Of a stretch of 46,459 bases of DNA, positions 31,867-40,717 are shown piece by piece (position 1 is the stretch's first letter; every line of letters begins with the position of its first letter). The DNA comes from Eubacterium sp. UBA5416. Its GTDB lineage: Bacteria; Bacillota; Clostridia; Lachnospirales; Lachnospiraceae. The position numbers were made by a program, and so were the translations under genes. The notes beneath the pieces were generated by a model. It had not been told where the DNA came from, ran no database searches, and saw only the letters and a list, made by a program, of their open reading frames with translations. The stretch spans positions 1 to 46,459 of the forward strand of contig DHNM01000018.1 of assembly GCA_002409525.1 (NCBI GenBank). The letters run 5' to 3'.

Positions 31867-33265
31867 ACGATCACCTTCTTTAAATTCAGAGTCTGTGTGG
31901 CATACTCATGGAAGAATTCGTCGTGCGAGATGCAGATCATGATGCGGTTTGTTTCTTTGCTAAACTTGCAAAGACGGGCAGCAATCTCACGTTTGGCATC
32001 GGAATCCACAGCAGAGAGCATTTCATCAAAAATCAGAATGTCTCTTGCGTGATAGACAGCCCTGCACAGGCAGACTCGCTGCGTTTCTCCGCTGGAAAGA
32101 CTCTTCGCACTGACAAGTGTCTGCAGCCCATCAGGCATGCATTCGATCACATCTTGAAGTAAACTACAGAACAGTGCCTGCTCCATACGTTCTGCCTGAT
32201 ACGGCATACCCATCAGGATATTATCCAGCAGTGTTGATTCGATAATCAGCGGCTTTTGTGGCAGGTAGAGCATCCGCGCGTTATATGCTTTTTTGCTGAT
32301 CTGCTGCAGTTCCGTGCCGCTAATCAGAATCTGACCGTCATATGGCAGACGCTTCGCCAGAATATTCGCAAGCGTGGATTTGCCCGCACCTGATTTCCCC
32401 CGAATTTCCAGAACATCGCCTTTTGAAAGATTGAAATTCACGTGTTGTAAGATCACCTTGTCGTTGATTTGATACGACAAGTCTCTGATATCTATGTCCT
32501 CGAAAGAGGGTATGCACTCGGGAGACGACATTTCCGCCTGTCCGCTCTGCAAAACTTCTCTACTATATTGTCATAATATTGCTTTAAGGCAGATTCCGAC
32601 AGAAACCGCACAATTTTCAGATTGTTGATATAATCCCAGATAAATAGATACACGCGGTTAGCTGATTTTTGATATTTCTCGGTCAGCATATCGATTGACT
32701 GCACCTTGTGCCCGCTGAGCAGCAGAAGAAGCACGGATACAAGCATTAGGACCAGCATCATTGCGGGCTGAAGAGTCAGGCCATAGATGCAGGTGATGAC
32801 GATGGTCAGCAGCTTCAGCGGCAGGGAACACAGCACATTCATCCCGTTCTCTACGAACTCCGAGAGATTCTTTCGAATCACCGCGAAGCATTTGTCTTTC
32901 CCTGTTGCAGCCTGTGGATATCGAAAAGATTGAATTGTTTTAAGCAATTCGTCTTCAAGCGCCACTTGCGTCTGCCTGCGATAGCGGAAAGTCAATCGCT
33001 GCCAAATCCATTCCAGCACGGCATAGCCTGCCAGCAATAGGAAAAAAAGAAGAGCATATTTCTGGATTTCCTGTTCCTGACGAGAAACGATGGCACCGAA
33101 AAACCGGCTGGTAATTTCGACAATTACAAAGCCTGAGAAAAGGCCCTTAATTACCATCAATAAGGCAAGCAGCAGGAAAAAGCTGCGTCTGCCCTTGATC
33201 AGTGCATCCATCCATGATTGTTTATGTTTGTTTAACAAATTCCAATAAGTCTCTACCATATCCAT
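31863..33265 (-). pseudogene. ABC half-exporter, internally deleted and frameshifted (pair 2 first member)
   Basis: An N-terminal membrane part (257 codons from 33265) runs through about four helices to ALKQYYDNIVEKF, then reads out of frame into CRADRRKCRLPSAYPLSRT and stops at 32492. An ATPase part continues in another frame from about 32552 with Walker A GKSGAGKS, signature LSSGETQRV, Walker B ILIFDEMLSAVD and ISHD. In the paralogue at 34937-36661 about 100 residues, including helices 5 and 6, separate the equivalents of YDNIVEKF and the start of the ATPase domain; here only about 25 codons remain. The gene therefore looks like it lost roughly 240-270 bp, which also shifted the frame. The ATPase frame has no good start of its own. 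Confidence 0.8.
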
Positions 33266-33284
33266 GTCTCCGACCCTCCCTCAG

Positions 33285-34940
33285 TTACTTATTCATAGAT
33301 ACTATCTTCCCATTCTCCATGTATATTACTCTGTCAAAGTATTTCAGCTGATCTCTATGATGCGTGACGACCACTGCCGTTTCATACTCATCCAGCAAAT
33401 CAGAAAGTATCTTTTCTCCCTGCATCTTCGGCAGCCCGGCTGTTGGCTCATCGGCCAGTAGCAGAGGTGTTTTACGGATCACTGCCCTCGCTATGTTAAC
33501 CCTTTGTGCCTGTCCTCCGGAAATCTGATCTTTTTGGGAATGTAAGAAACTATTTTCCCCATTGTTATCTATCTGCGCCAGTTCTATTGCTGTATCAAGT
33601 TTATATTCCTCATCCCCACATGCATTCAGTAAAATATTCTGAGAGGAATCTATAGAATAAAGATATGTCGTGGAAGGCAGGTAAGTAAAGTTTTCCCTTC
33701 TGTCATCTACATCCATTTCCGCAGATATCACTCCATTTACCGCAGCATATCCACTCTGAGGATGATATAAGCCGCAGATCGCTTTCATCAGTGTACTTTT
33801 ACCACAGCCGTTCGGTCCGACAATCGCAACCCTCTCCCCCTTTTTGACTGATAGATTTACATTCGAAAGCAACTTCGTTTCTCCTACCCGATAGGAGAGA
33901 TTTTTTACCAAAATAACCGTTTTGTTTTCATCGGGCTGTCCAAGCTCTATTTCAGTCGAGCCCTCACACCGCGCGTTGAGAACTTCATTCATTTTTTCCA
34001 GAGAAATGCATCCTCGTTCAAGTTCTCCGAAAGGGGCTGAGAATCCACCCGCTACACCGCGTAACTGATCAAAGACGGAAAAGGATGAAGCAACCTTACT
34101 GTCATCCAGAAGTCCTCTTTGAAACATTGGATATAACGCCAATCCCAGTGTGCCACGCAGGATTGTGATAACCGAATCATTTCCAAGTGATGAGAGTGCG
34201 GCTGCCTTTTCCTGCTTCCACTGCATCTCCCACAGTTTCTCACGATTTTCCCGATAATTATCTATCAGTTTCTCTTCTCCTCCGTACATTGATATCTGAA
34301 CCGACTGATAAACTGCTGCATGCAACACCGTATTGCTCTTGCTGTCCATCTGTTGTCTGATTGGTTCATAATGCTTTCTACTATTGATTTCATATCTCGT
34401 AAACAACAGGTTCAATGCCATGGAAAGTGCCGATAAAAGAAGAAGTATCCAGGATAAGCTTCCGGCCATTACAACAAGGACTACAATTGCCACAACATTT
34501 GAAAGAATCTCCAGCGGTATTCCGAATATTCTGAGCAGTGCATCACTCCCATTATTAATACGAGTGAGAAGCTCTCCATTGTCATATGTGTCTGATAAAG
34601 TATCGTAAGGGCAGGTATATATCCTCTTACAAAAACCTGTTGTCGTTGTGGACATAGCTTCAAAGCTGAATAAATCCAGATAGACATTATATACATATCG
34701 CAAAAGAAAAAAGAAGGCAACAATTCCAAGTCCTGCCGCACACACACGATATAACAGATCTACGTCTTCTTTCTGTAACGCCCGAAAAACTGCAGATATA
34801 ATCATTGGATGAAAAAGCGAGCTATAGCAAGATACGACTGCACTGGTAAACATTTGTGCGGACATTTTTACTCTCTTGTCCGGTGCATAATCGCGAAGCA
34901 TGTCCCGGGTCAGGCGGAAACCATCAAGTTCTTTTTTCAT
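33285..34940 (-). CDS. ABC half-exporter, pair 1 second member
   Basis: This 551-residue fusion has membrane helices at about 25-320 and an ATPase domain at about 345-551. It carries Walker A GPNGCGKS, signature ISGGQAQRVNIARA, Walker B LLLADEPTAGL and H-loop VVTHH. After Walker B the D-loop reads AGLPKMQG rather than SALD, a variation often found at the degenerate site of heterodimeric exporters. It overlaps the preceding gene by four bases with GGAGGAG upstream, so the two are made together and presumably form a heterodimer. The substrate is unknown; no precursor peptide gene is visible beside them. Confidence 0.85.
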   Translation of the reverse strand: MKKELDGFRLTRDMLRDYAPDKRVKMSAQMFTSAVVSCYSSLFHPMIISAVFRALQKEDVDLLYRVCAAGLGIVAFFFLLRYVYNVYLDLFSFEAMSTTTTGFCKRIYTCPYDTLSDTYDNGELLTRINNGSDALLRIFGIPLEILSNVVAIVVLVVMAGSLSWILLLLSALSMALNLLFTRYEINSRKHYEPIRQQMDSKSNTVLHAAVYQSVQISMYGGEEKLIDNYRENREKLWEMQWKQEKAAALSSLGNDSVITILRGTLGLALYPMFQRGLLDDSKVASSFSVFDQLRGVAGGFSAPFGELERGCISLEKMNEVLNARCEGSTEIELGQPDENKTVILVKNLSYRVGETKLLSNVNLSVKKGERVAIVGPNGCGKSTLMKAICGLYHPQSGYAAVNGVISAEMDVDDRRENFTYLPSTTYLYSIDSSQNILLNACGDEEYKLDTAIELAQIDNNGENSFLHSQKDQISGGQAQRVNIARAVIRKTPLLLADEPTAGLPKMQGEKILSDLLDEYETAVVVTHHRDQLKYFDRVIYMENGKIVSMNK

Positions 34941-36661
34941 AGCTCCTCCATTTCTAAAGCAGCCTTTTCTATCAAAACCCGATACTCAGAATTTTGCTCT
35001 AACAGTTTTTCATGTTTACCTACAGCCTCTACCACCCCATCCTGCATAAATATCACCTCATCGGCAATCGAAAGGGGATACGTCCTATGTGACACGCAAA
35101 GTACAATCATTCGCTCCTGCATCGCCCACTCTTTTACAGATTCTAGAATCAATTTCTCTGCATCTGGATCTATAGCCTCTACGACTTCATCCAGCAATAG
35201 TAATTCACAGTGTTTATACAAAGCCCTTGCTATATTAATTCGCTGTATCTCTCCTTTTGACAGACAATCCGGATTTATAACTGAGTGAAGATCTTTTGTC
35301 TGCTTTTCGAGGAATTCTTTCAGGCAGGCAGCTTCAATGACCTGTTCCACCCGCTGCCATTCAGGCTCCTGATCTGTCATGGTAATATTATAGAGAAGAG
35401 TATCCGGAAGAATAAAGGGATCCTGTCCTACATAGGTTACATGTTCCCAGTAAGGTTTTGTTTCCAGCTGATCCAGAGGTATGCCATTGACCGAAATGCT
35501 CTCACCGCGGTATGGAATCAGCATTGCAAGTACTTTTAATAATGTAGATTTTCCACAGCCTGACGGACCGGCAATCGAATAAAATTTCGGTGTCAGATCA
35601 AGGGCGATTCCTTTTAATACCGGCTTTGTTCTCTCCGGATACGATAATTCCAGACTGCGTATAGATAAGCTCGATATCTTTGAATTCAATTTCAAAGATC
35701 TTTCATATTTATATTCGGATGACTGAAGTTTTGTATTAATTACGTCAGCCTGTCCCCTGATATCGTTCCACCCTAGCAGTAAATAGGGGATTGAAAAAAT
35801 CCCGGACGAAATGTTCGGTATCAGAATAATTAAGGCTAATAGATCAGAAAAGCTCAGACTTCCATGCAAGACAAACTGACCGCCAATCAAAGAGACAATC
35901 AAAATCAGAACCGTACTCGCAAACTTTGAAAAAAGCTCAGATCCATTGGTCGTCTTTTTAACCTTGAGCACATGTTGAAGAAAGCTTTTACTCTCCTTTT
36001 CATACACTCCCAGGACTTTCCCGGTATTTAAAACTGCCGCAGCTTCCCGATTTTCCAGCTGCTCCCACAGGAGACCGTATAATGTCTGTTGCTGCTTTGC
36101 AAATTTTTCAAATTGAACGCCTGCTCTGGATACCGATTTCTGAGAGAATAATACCATTGCAGCCGATAAAAGAATGCAGGCAGATAAAACCGGCGGATTC
36201 AACACCATGCCATATATAATACCGGAAATGATAATAATGCATGTCTGATACGTAGACTGAAATTTTTGTACAAGGGCCCCTGAAAATCCGGGTACTGCTG
36301 TTTTTATTAGAGCGAACACTTCTCTTTTATTAGATTCGGGCCAGTATCCCCAGTGCAGATAATTATGATAAACATGATCTTCACAGTTAAAAGCAAGTAA
36401 TTTAGTAAATCGAAAGCTTAAACGCTTCACGACAAAACCCAGTGAAAAATTGACTGTAATAATCACCAGAAGAATCGAAAAAGCAAAAACCGCCTGATTC
36501 CAATCTGCAGCCCATATGGCCTGAGTGATTCTTCTCAGCATTTCAGTTATTCCAAACCCTGACACCATTCCACTCAATGTCAAAGAAATAATGAAAATAC
36601 AGACTATTAATGGGTTTGTTTTCAACATCTGTTTTACGATTGATTTCAACACATCCTGCAT
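34937..36661 (-). CDS. ABC half-exporter, pair 1 first member
   Basis: This 574-residue protein has six membrane helices (about 15-320) and an ATPase domain at about 345-560. Walker A is GPSGCGKS, the signature a variant LSKGEIQRINIARA, Walker B LLLLDEVVEAID and the H-loop VSHR. It is the first gene of the ABC block, separated from the upstream DUF4965 gene by a terminator. By Walker B and signature style it corresponds to the broken gene at 31863-33265, making two paralogous pairs in tandem. The start has GGGGGA at a rather long distance of 11 bases. Function, such as peptide or drug export, is unresolved. Confidence 0.85.
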   Translation of the reverse strand: MQDVLKSIVKQMLKTNPLIVCIFIISLTLSGMVSGFGITEMLRRITQAIWAADWNQAVFAFSILLVIITVNFSLGFVVKRLSFRFTKLLAFNCEDHVYHNYLHWGYWPESNKREVFALIKTAVPGFSGALVQKFQSTYQTCIIIISGIIYGMVLNPPVLSACILLSAAMVLFSQKSVSRAGVQFEKFAKQQQTLYGLLWEQLENREAAAVLNTGKVLGVYEKESKSFLQHVLKVKKTTNGSELFSKFASTVLILIVSLIGGQFVLHGSLSFSDLLALIILIPNISSGIFSIPYLLLGWNDIRGQADVINTKLQSSEYKYERSLKLNSKISSLSIRSLELSYPERTKPVLKGIALDLTPKFYSIAGPSGCGKSTLLKVLAMLIPYRGESISVNGIPLDQLETKPYWEHVTYVGQDPFILPDTLLYNITMTDQEPEWQRVEQVIEAACLKEFLEKQTKDLHSVINPDCLSKGEIQRINIARALYKHCELLLLDEVVEAIDPDAEKLILESVKEWAMQERMIVLCVSHRTYPLSIADEVIFMQDGVVEAVGKHEKLLEQNSEYRVLIEKAALEMEEL

Positions 36662-36687
36662 TTTGCTGTATTCCCCCTATTCACTTG

Positions 36688-36733
36688 ATATGAAAAAAAG
36701 GAGCAGGGTTTATTTCCTGCTCTTTTTCATATC
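36688..36733 (-). terminator. Terminator between carbohydrate operon and ABC block
   Basis: GAAAAAGAGCAGG and CCTGCTCCTTTTTTTC pair around a short AT loop. U-tracts exist on both strands; on the minus strand it would end the DUF4965 operon. Confidence 0.85.
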
Positions 36734-36763
36734 AGCTCAACTGCTTTGCTCAGCACATTCCAA

Positions 36764-38728
36764 TCAGGTTCTGTCCATCAGTATCGGCATGAAGATTCCG
36801 CCCTGTACGCTTCGTGCGATAAATCCACACTGTTTTCCGCTCTTCGTGTCATACCAGTCTGAAAATGGAATTCGTGACCTGGTCTCTCTCTGATATTCTG
36901 CCACTGGTTCAATGAGTTGTTTTCTCTTCTCCGGATCGTCCGTAAGTGCCGCCGACCACAGAATCCAGTCACTCTTCGTATAGGTCTTTCTGTTGTCGAG
37001 TGGGACACCATACTTCTGGTTTTTCTTAAGATAATACTCTATCTCCGTCTCATACACCTGATCGGAAAAGAGACCACTCTTGAAGAACTTATCCCAGATC
37101 GTATTATATTTTAAGCTCCAGCTGCCTTCACCGTCGAAGGTCAGTCGATAGTGATCCTTGTCAAATGCACGATCTTCCCAGCTTTTTGCCATGGTTTTTG
37201 CTTTTTCGTGATAGGTCTCATAGTCTTTTTCGCTTCCTGCAAGTCTCAAGATCTGTGCATAGGCTTCGATCCCCACAATCGCCTTTGCGGAGAGATTGAC
37301 GTTATGGGAGAGATGTCCTGCAAAATCATCCGTGCAGAGCTGCTCTCCCGGATCAGTACCATATTCAATCAGATACTTCGTCCACTGTTTCAGGATATCC
37401 ATATAGGGAAGGGCAAAGTCTGCATTCTTATCCAGAAGGCAGGCTGCTGCTGTCATAACCAGCATATTCCCACACTCTTCCACCGGCATCTGGAAGTGAT
37501 GCTCGTAGACGTCACACCCTTTCGGGAACTGATGATAAAAAGGAGGTATGTTTCCATTTTCACCGTCGTACTCATCTTTATGATCTTTCAGTCCATAGAC
37601 CTGACCGGACGCATAAGGATAACGACCGACGTCATGCGGTGCGAAGTCAAATTCCCAAACCGGAAGCCGGCTGAACCGAAAGACCGGCCTCAGCATTCCT
37701 TTCACATATTCGGTATTATGCAGCAGATACAGAGGAATCGAAGGATAGCTGACGTCCACGGTTCCAATACATCCATTCGAATCATTTTCCTTGGAAAGGA
37801 AGATAAATTCCCCGTTTTCATCTGTGATCAGCTTGTGTGCGGCGATACTCTGCCTATAGCTGAGATTGCACAAGAAAGCATAATCTTTTCCACCGGACTT
37901 CTCCGCTGTTTCTTCCAGCCACCGGTCAAACTGTTCCGCTTTTTTTAACACAACTTCTCTGTCCTCAAAGCTTGCCGCAATTGCCTCAAGAATCGTTGGA
38001 TAGTGTTCGGTCCAGTAAGCTTTCTTCCAGTTTCCGAAATAATAGATCGAGAGCAGATCATCATAGGCGATCACATAAGACACTGTTTGCTTTTGGGCTT
38101 GTATCCCGGCGGTACTCTTTATGCATTCCTCTTCACTGTCAAACCGGATTTCCGTATCTTTCTGATTGGAAGATAAATATAAGGATCCCCAGTCGATGGT
38201 AATGTTGTCTCCGCTTTGTCCGAGCGGTCTCTGGTTCGCCTTACTCATATAGGAATACCGGAAACCGCCTCCGGACGGGAGCGGAGCCTGATGACTTCCC
38301 CCGATAATCTTTCCTTTTGTATATCTGACGAGATCAGCAGTCAGTTCGAGATTTAAACTTACTTCTGCATTCTTTTTCTTCTCGATCTCAAAATCAACAT
38401 AAGTGCATGGTCTCGACACCAGGAGCGGATCTTCCAGCAAAAGCGGAGAAGTAAACCGCACACTCAGCCTTACCGCATCATTTTCGAAATAGCAGATCGT
38501 AGATGTCGCTGTAAGCTCCATGCCTGTCTGTGTCAGCACTTTATGATCCTTATGGTTTCCCATAAAATAATATGTTTCACCGTCCACCCTCAGATTTCCA
38601 TACATTCTCTGCGGTATTCTACTCCAATGCTCAGTGTCCGCGTCATAAAGATGGTCTGACGGTGACCAGACCGAAAAATACGGATCATGCGTAATCAATG
38701 GTACACTGGCTGTTTTATTTATATTCAT
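36764..38728 (-). CDS. Glutaminase A-like DUF5127/DUF4965/DUF1793 protein
   Basis: The 654-residue protein starts with VPLITHDPYFSVWSPSDHLYDADTEHWS, the hallmark of the GtaA-like glutaminase family. An N-terminal beta-sandwich (about 10-230) is followed by an alpha-helical toroid (about 250-640) with FAPHDVGRYPYA, EECGNMLVMTAA and LKYNTIWDKFF. There is no signal peptide. Fungal relatives are called glutaminases, but bacterial ones sit in sugar-use loci and have an alpha/alpha-barrel fold like many glycosidases. It is the last gene of an operon with a sugar ABC system and opposite a GH43. A glycan-degrading role is at least as likely as amide hydrolysis. Confidence 0.8.
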   Translation of the reverse strand: MNINKTASVPLITHDPYFSVWSPSDHLYDADTEHWSRIPQRMYGNLRVDGETYYFMGNHKDHKVLTQTGMELTATSTICYFENDAVRLSVRFTSPLLLEDPLLVSRPCTYVDFEIEKKKNAEVSLNLELTADLVRYTKGKIIGGSHQAPLPSGGGFRYSYMSKANQRPLGQSGDNITIDWGSLYLSSNQKDTEIRFDSEEECIKSTAGIQAQKQTVSYVIAYDDLLSIYYFGNWKKAYWTEHYPTILEAIAASFEDREVVLKKAEQFDRWLEETAEKSGGKDYAFLCNLSYRQSIAAHKLITDENGEFIFLSKENDSNGCIGTVDVSYPSIPLYLLHNTEYVKGMLRPVFRFSRLPVWEFDFAPHDVGRYPYASGQVYGLKDHKDEYDGENGNIPPFYHQFPKGCDVYEHHFQMPVEECGNMLVMTAAACLLDKNADFALPYMDILKQWTKYLIEYGTDPGEQLCTDDFAGHLSHNVNLSAKAIVGIEAYAQILRLAGSEKDYETYHEKAKTMAKSWEDRAFDKDHYRLTFDGEGSWSLKYNTIWDKFFKSGLFSDQVYETEIEYYLKKNQKYGVPLDNRKTYTKSDWILWSAALTDDPEKRKQLIEPVAEYQRETRSRIPFSDWYDTKSGKQCGFIARSVQGGIFMPILMDRT

Positions 38729-38764
38729 TTATTTGTCTCTCCCTCTCTATTGTCAGTCATTGTA

Positions 38765-39679
38765 TCAGCCTTTAATGGATCCCACATATACACCCTTTAC
38801 AAAGTATTTCTGAAGGAAAGGGTATACGACCATAATCGGCAGTGTGGCAACCACGATAACACAATATTTTACAAGTTCCCTATATGCCGTTGATCCCTGT
38901 ACACTGTCGATCGCAACACCCCCGGCGCTGCCGACTGCCGAGGCGGCGGAATCATTCGCCACCAGCGTCTCTTTCAATATCAGCTGGAGTGGATAAAGTG
39001 CTCTGTCTTTCAGCAGAACCATCGCATTAAACCATGAATTCCAGTTTCCCACAAGATAATATAAGAAGATAACCGCCAGAACCGCTTTGGATAACGGCAG
39101 AATTACCTGCACCAGAATCTTTGCCTGAGAAGCACCGTCCACGATTGCAGCCTCCTCAAGTTCTTTTGGAACGGACTGAAATCCTGTTCGCAGGATAATC
39201 ATATTCCAGGTATTTATTGCCGTCGGCAGAAGCATCGCCCAGACATTATTATACAGCCCGATCTTTTTCATCAGAAGGAACCAGGGGATCAGTCCGCCGC
39301 CGAAGAACATGGTGATTGTAATTATAATCATGATCGGCCCTTTCCAGAGCAGATCCCTTCTGGATAATGTATAGGCTCCCATGACCGTCATGATCATATT
39401 GATCGCTGTTCCAAGTCCTACATAGATTCCTGTGTTCTTAAATGCCAGCCAGATACTGTTGTCTTTAAACACCAGTTTATAACCACTCAGGGTAAAACCG
39501 AGTGGTTTTAAGAGAAGACCCCGATAATTCATTAGCTCATGTGGATCACTGACCGATGCAAATACAACATAAAGAATCGGGTAGAGGCATAACAATGTCA
39601 GCACGGTTAAAAATGTATAATTAAATATATTAAAACCGATATTTTTCGGCTTTACCCTTTTACTTCCCTGCTTTACCAT
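38765..39679 (-). CDS. Carbohydrate ABC transporter permease (LplC/MalG type)
   Basis: This 304-residue protein has about six helices and the ATPase-contact (EAA) motif EEAAIVDGASQAKILVQVILPLSK at about 180-205. N-terminal FASVSDPHELM is typical of YtcP/LplC permeases. It overlaps the preceding permease by seven bases, with GGAGG seven bases before the start. No ATPase gene is in the cluster, so it would depend on a shared MsmK/UgpC-type ATPase, as usual for this class. Confidence 0.9.
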   Translation of the reverse strand: MVKQGSKRVKPKNIGFNIFNYTFLTVLTLLCLYPILYVVFASVSDPHELMNYRGLLLKPLGFTLSGYKLVFKDNSIWLAFKNTGIYVGLGTAINMIMTVMGAYTLSRRDLLWKGPIMIIITITMFFGGGLIPWFLLMKKIGLYNNVWAMLLPTAINTWNMIILRTGFQSVPKELEEAAIVDGASQAKILVQVILPLSKAVLAVIFLYYLVGNWNSWFNAMVLLKDRALYPLQLILKETLVANDSAASAVGSAGGVAIDSVQGSTAYRELVKYCVIVVATLPIMVVYPFLQKYFVKGVYVGSIKG

Positions 39680-40629
39680 ATGCTTACCTCCGAATACTTC
39701 TTAGCAACTTTGTTTGTGATCCACAGCAGTATGAAATTTACGACTGAACTCACCAGCCCTACCGCTGTTGCAAAACCATAGCTGGCCTCCTGCAGACCTC
39801 TTCTGTAAATATATGTAGCAATTACATCGGCCGTCGTATAGGTCAATGGATTGTACAGTAAGATAATCTTCTCGTGACTGGAACCCATCAGACCGCCCAC
39901 AGCAAAGATGAACAAAATAATGATTGTTGGACGAATCTGTGGCAGTGTCACATGCCACATCCTCTTGAATCGACCGGCACCGTCGATCTCGGCCGCTTCA
40001 TAAAGCCCCGGATCAATCGAGCTCATCGCAGACAGATAGATGATGCTGTCCCATCCGATGTTCTGCCAGATCCCGGAAAATGTGTAGATCGGCCGGAACA
40101 TTCCCGCAAAACCCAGCAGTGAAGAATGTTCCGTTCCGGTTATAAAGTCTACAACCTGTGTGATAATCCCGCCCGACTGTGTAAACAGATGGATCATACC
40201 ACAGATTACCACGATAGAAATAAAGTGAGGCATATAGGTGATTGTCTGTACAACTTTTTTAAAATGTTTGTTCCTCACTTCATTTAAAAAGAGAGAAAGG
40301 ATGATCGGCGCTGTAAACCCGAATACCAGTCCCCATATATTCAAAAGGAATGTATTTTTAACCGTTCTGAAAAAGTATGGTCCCGTAAAAAATTCTTTGA
40401 AATACTTAAGACCTACCCATTTACTTTTGGAGAAACCTAAAAGAGGTTTAAAATCCTTAAATCCAATACTAATTCCCCACATAGGTCCATAGCAGAATAT
40501 AATATACCAGAGCAGTACCGGTATAATAAGCAGATAAGCAAAGTAATTCTTTTTAAAATCCTTTTTTATCGCTGCCTTGGTGAAACGTTTCTCTTTTGTT
40601 TTCTTCTGTCTGTCCTTATTCTTTCCCAT
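39673..40629 (-). CDS. Carbohydrate ABC transporter permease (LplB/MalF type)
   Basis: This 318-residue protein has a basic N-terminus, about six helices, YGPMWGISIGFKDFKP in the first external loop and the EAA motif YEAAEIDGAGRFKRMWHVTLPQIRP. It matches LplB/YteP permeases that work with large lipoprotein binding proteins. The start follows GGAGG by 13 bases, rather long. It is second of the transporter genes; a hairpin separates it from the binding-protein gene. Confidence 0.9.
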   Translation of the reverse strand: MGKNKDRQKKTKEKRFTKAAIKKDFKKNYFAYLLIIPVLLWYIIFCYGPMWGISIGFKDFKPLLGFSKSKWVGLKYFKEFFTGPYFFRTVKNTFLLNIWGLVFGFTAPIILSLFLNEVRNKHFKKVVQTITYMPHFISIVVICGMIHLFTQSGGIITQVVDFITGTEHSSLLGFAGMFRPIYTFSGIWQNIGWDSIIYLSAMSSIDPGLYEAAEIDGAGRFKRMWHVTLPQIRPTIIILFIFAVGGLMGSSHEKIILLYNPLTYTTADVIATYIYRRGLQEASYGFATAVGLVSSVVNFILLWITNKVAKKYSEVSIW

Positions 40630-40676
40630 AATGCTTTCTACGCCTCCGCCTGAACATCATTCTACTTATTTAAGCA

Positions 40677-40706
40677 CATACCGTCCGGTAAAAACCAGAC
40701 GGTATG
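40677..40706 (-). promoter_or_regulatory. Intercistronic hairpin after binding-protein gene
   Basis: CATACCGTCTGGT and ACCGGACGGTATG pair with one mismatch around a short A/T loop. No U-tract follows. Such hairpins often protect the upstream message and give more binding protein than permease. Confidence 0.55.
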
Positions 40707-40717
40707 CAACTGTAAGA

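Noticed and set aside
34937..36661. Bacteriocin or lanthipeptide export cluster
   Set aside because: No peptidase domain on the exporters, no modification enzyme and no precursor peptide nearby.
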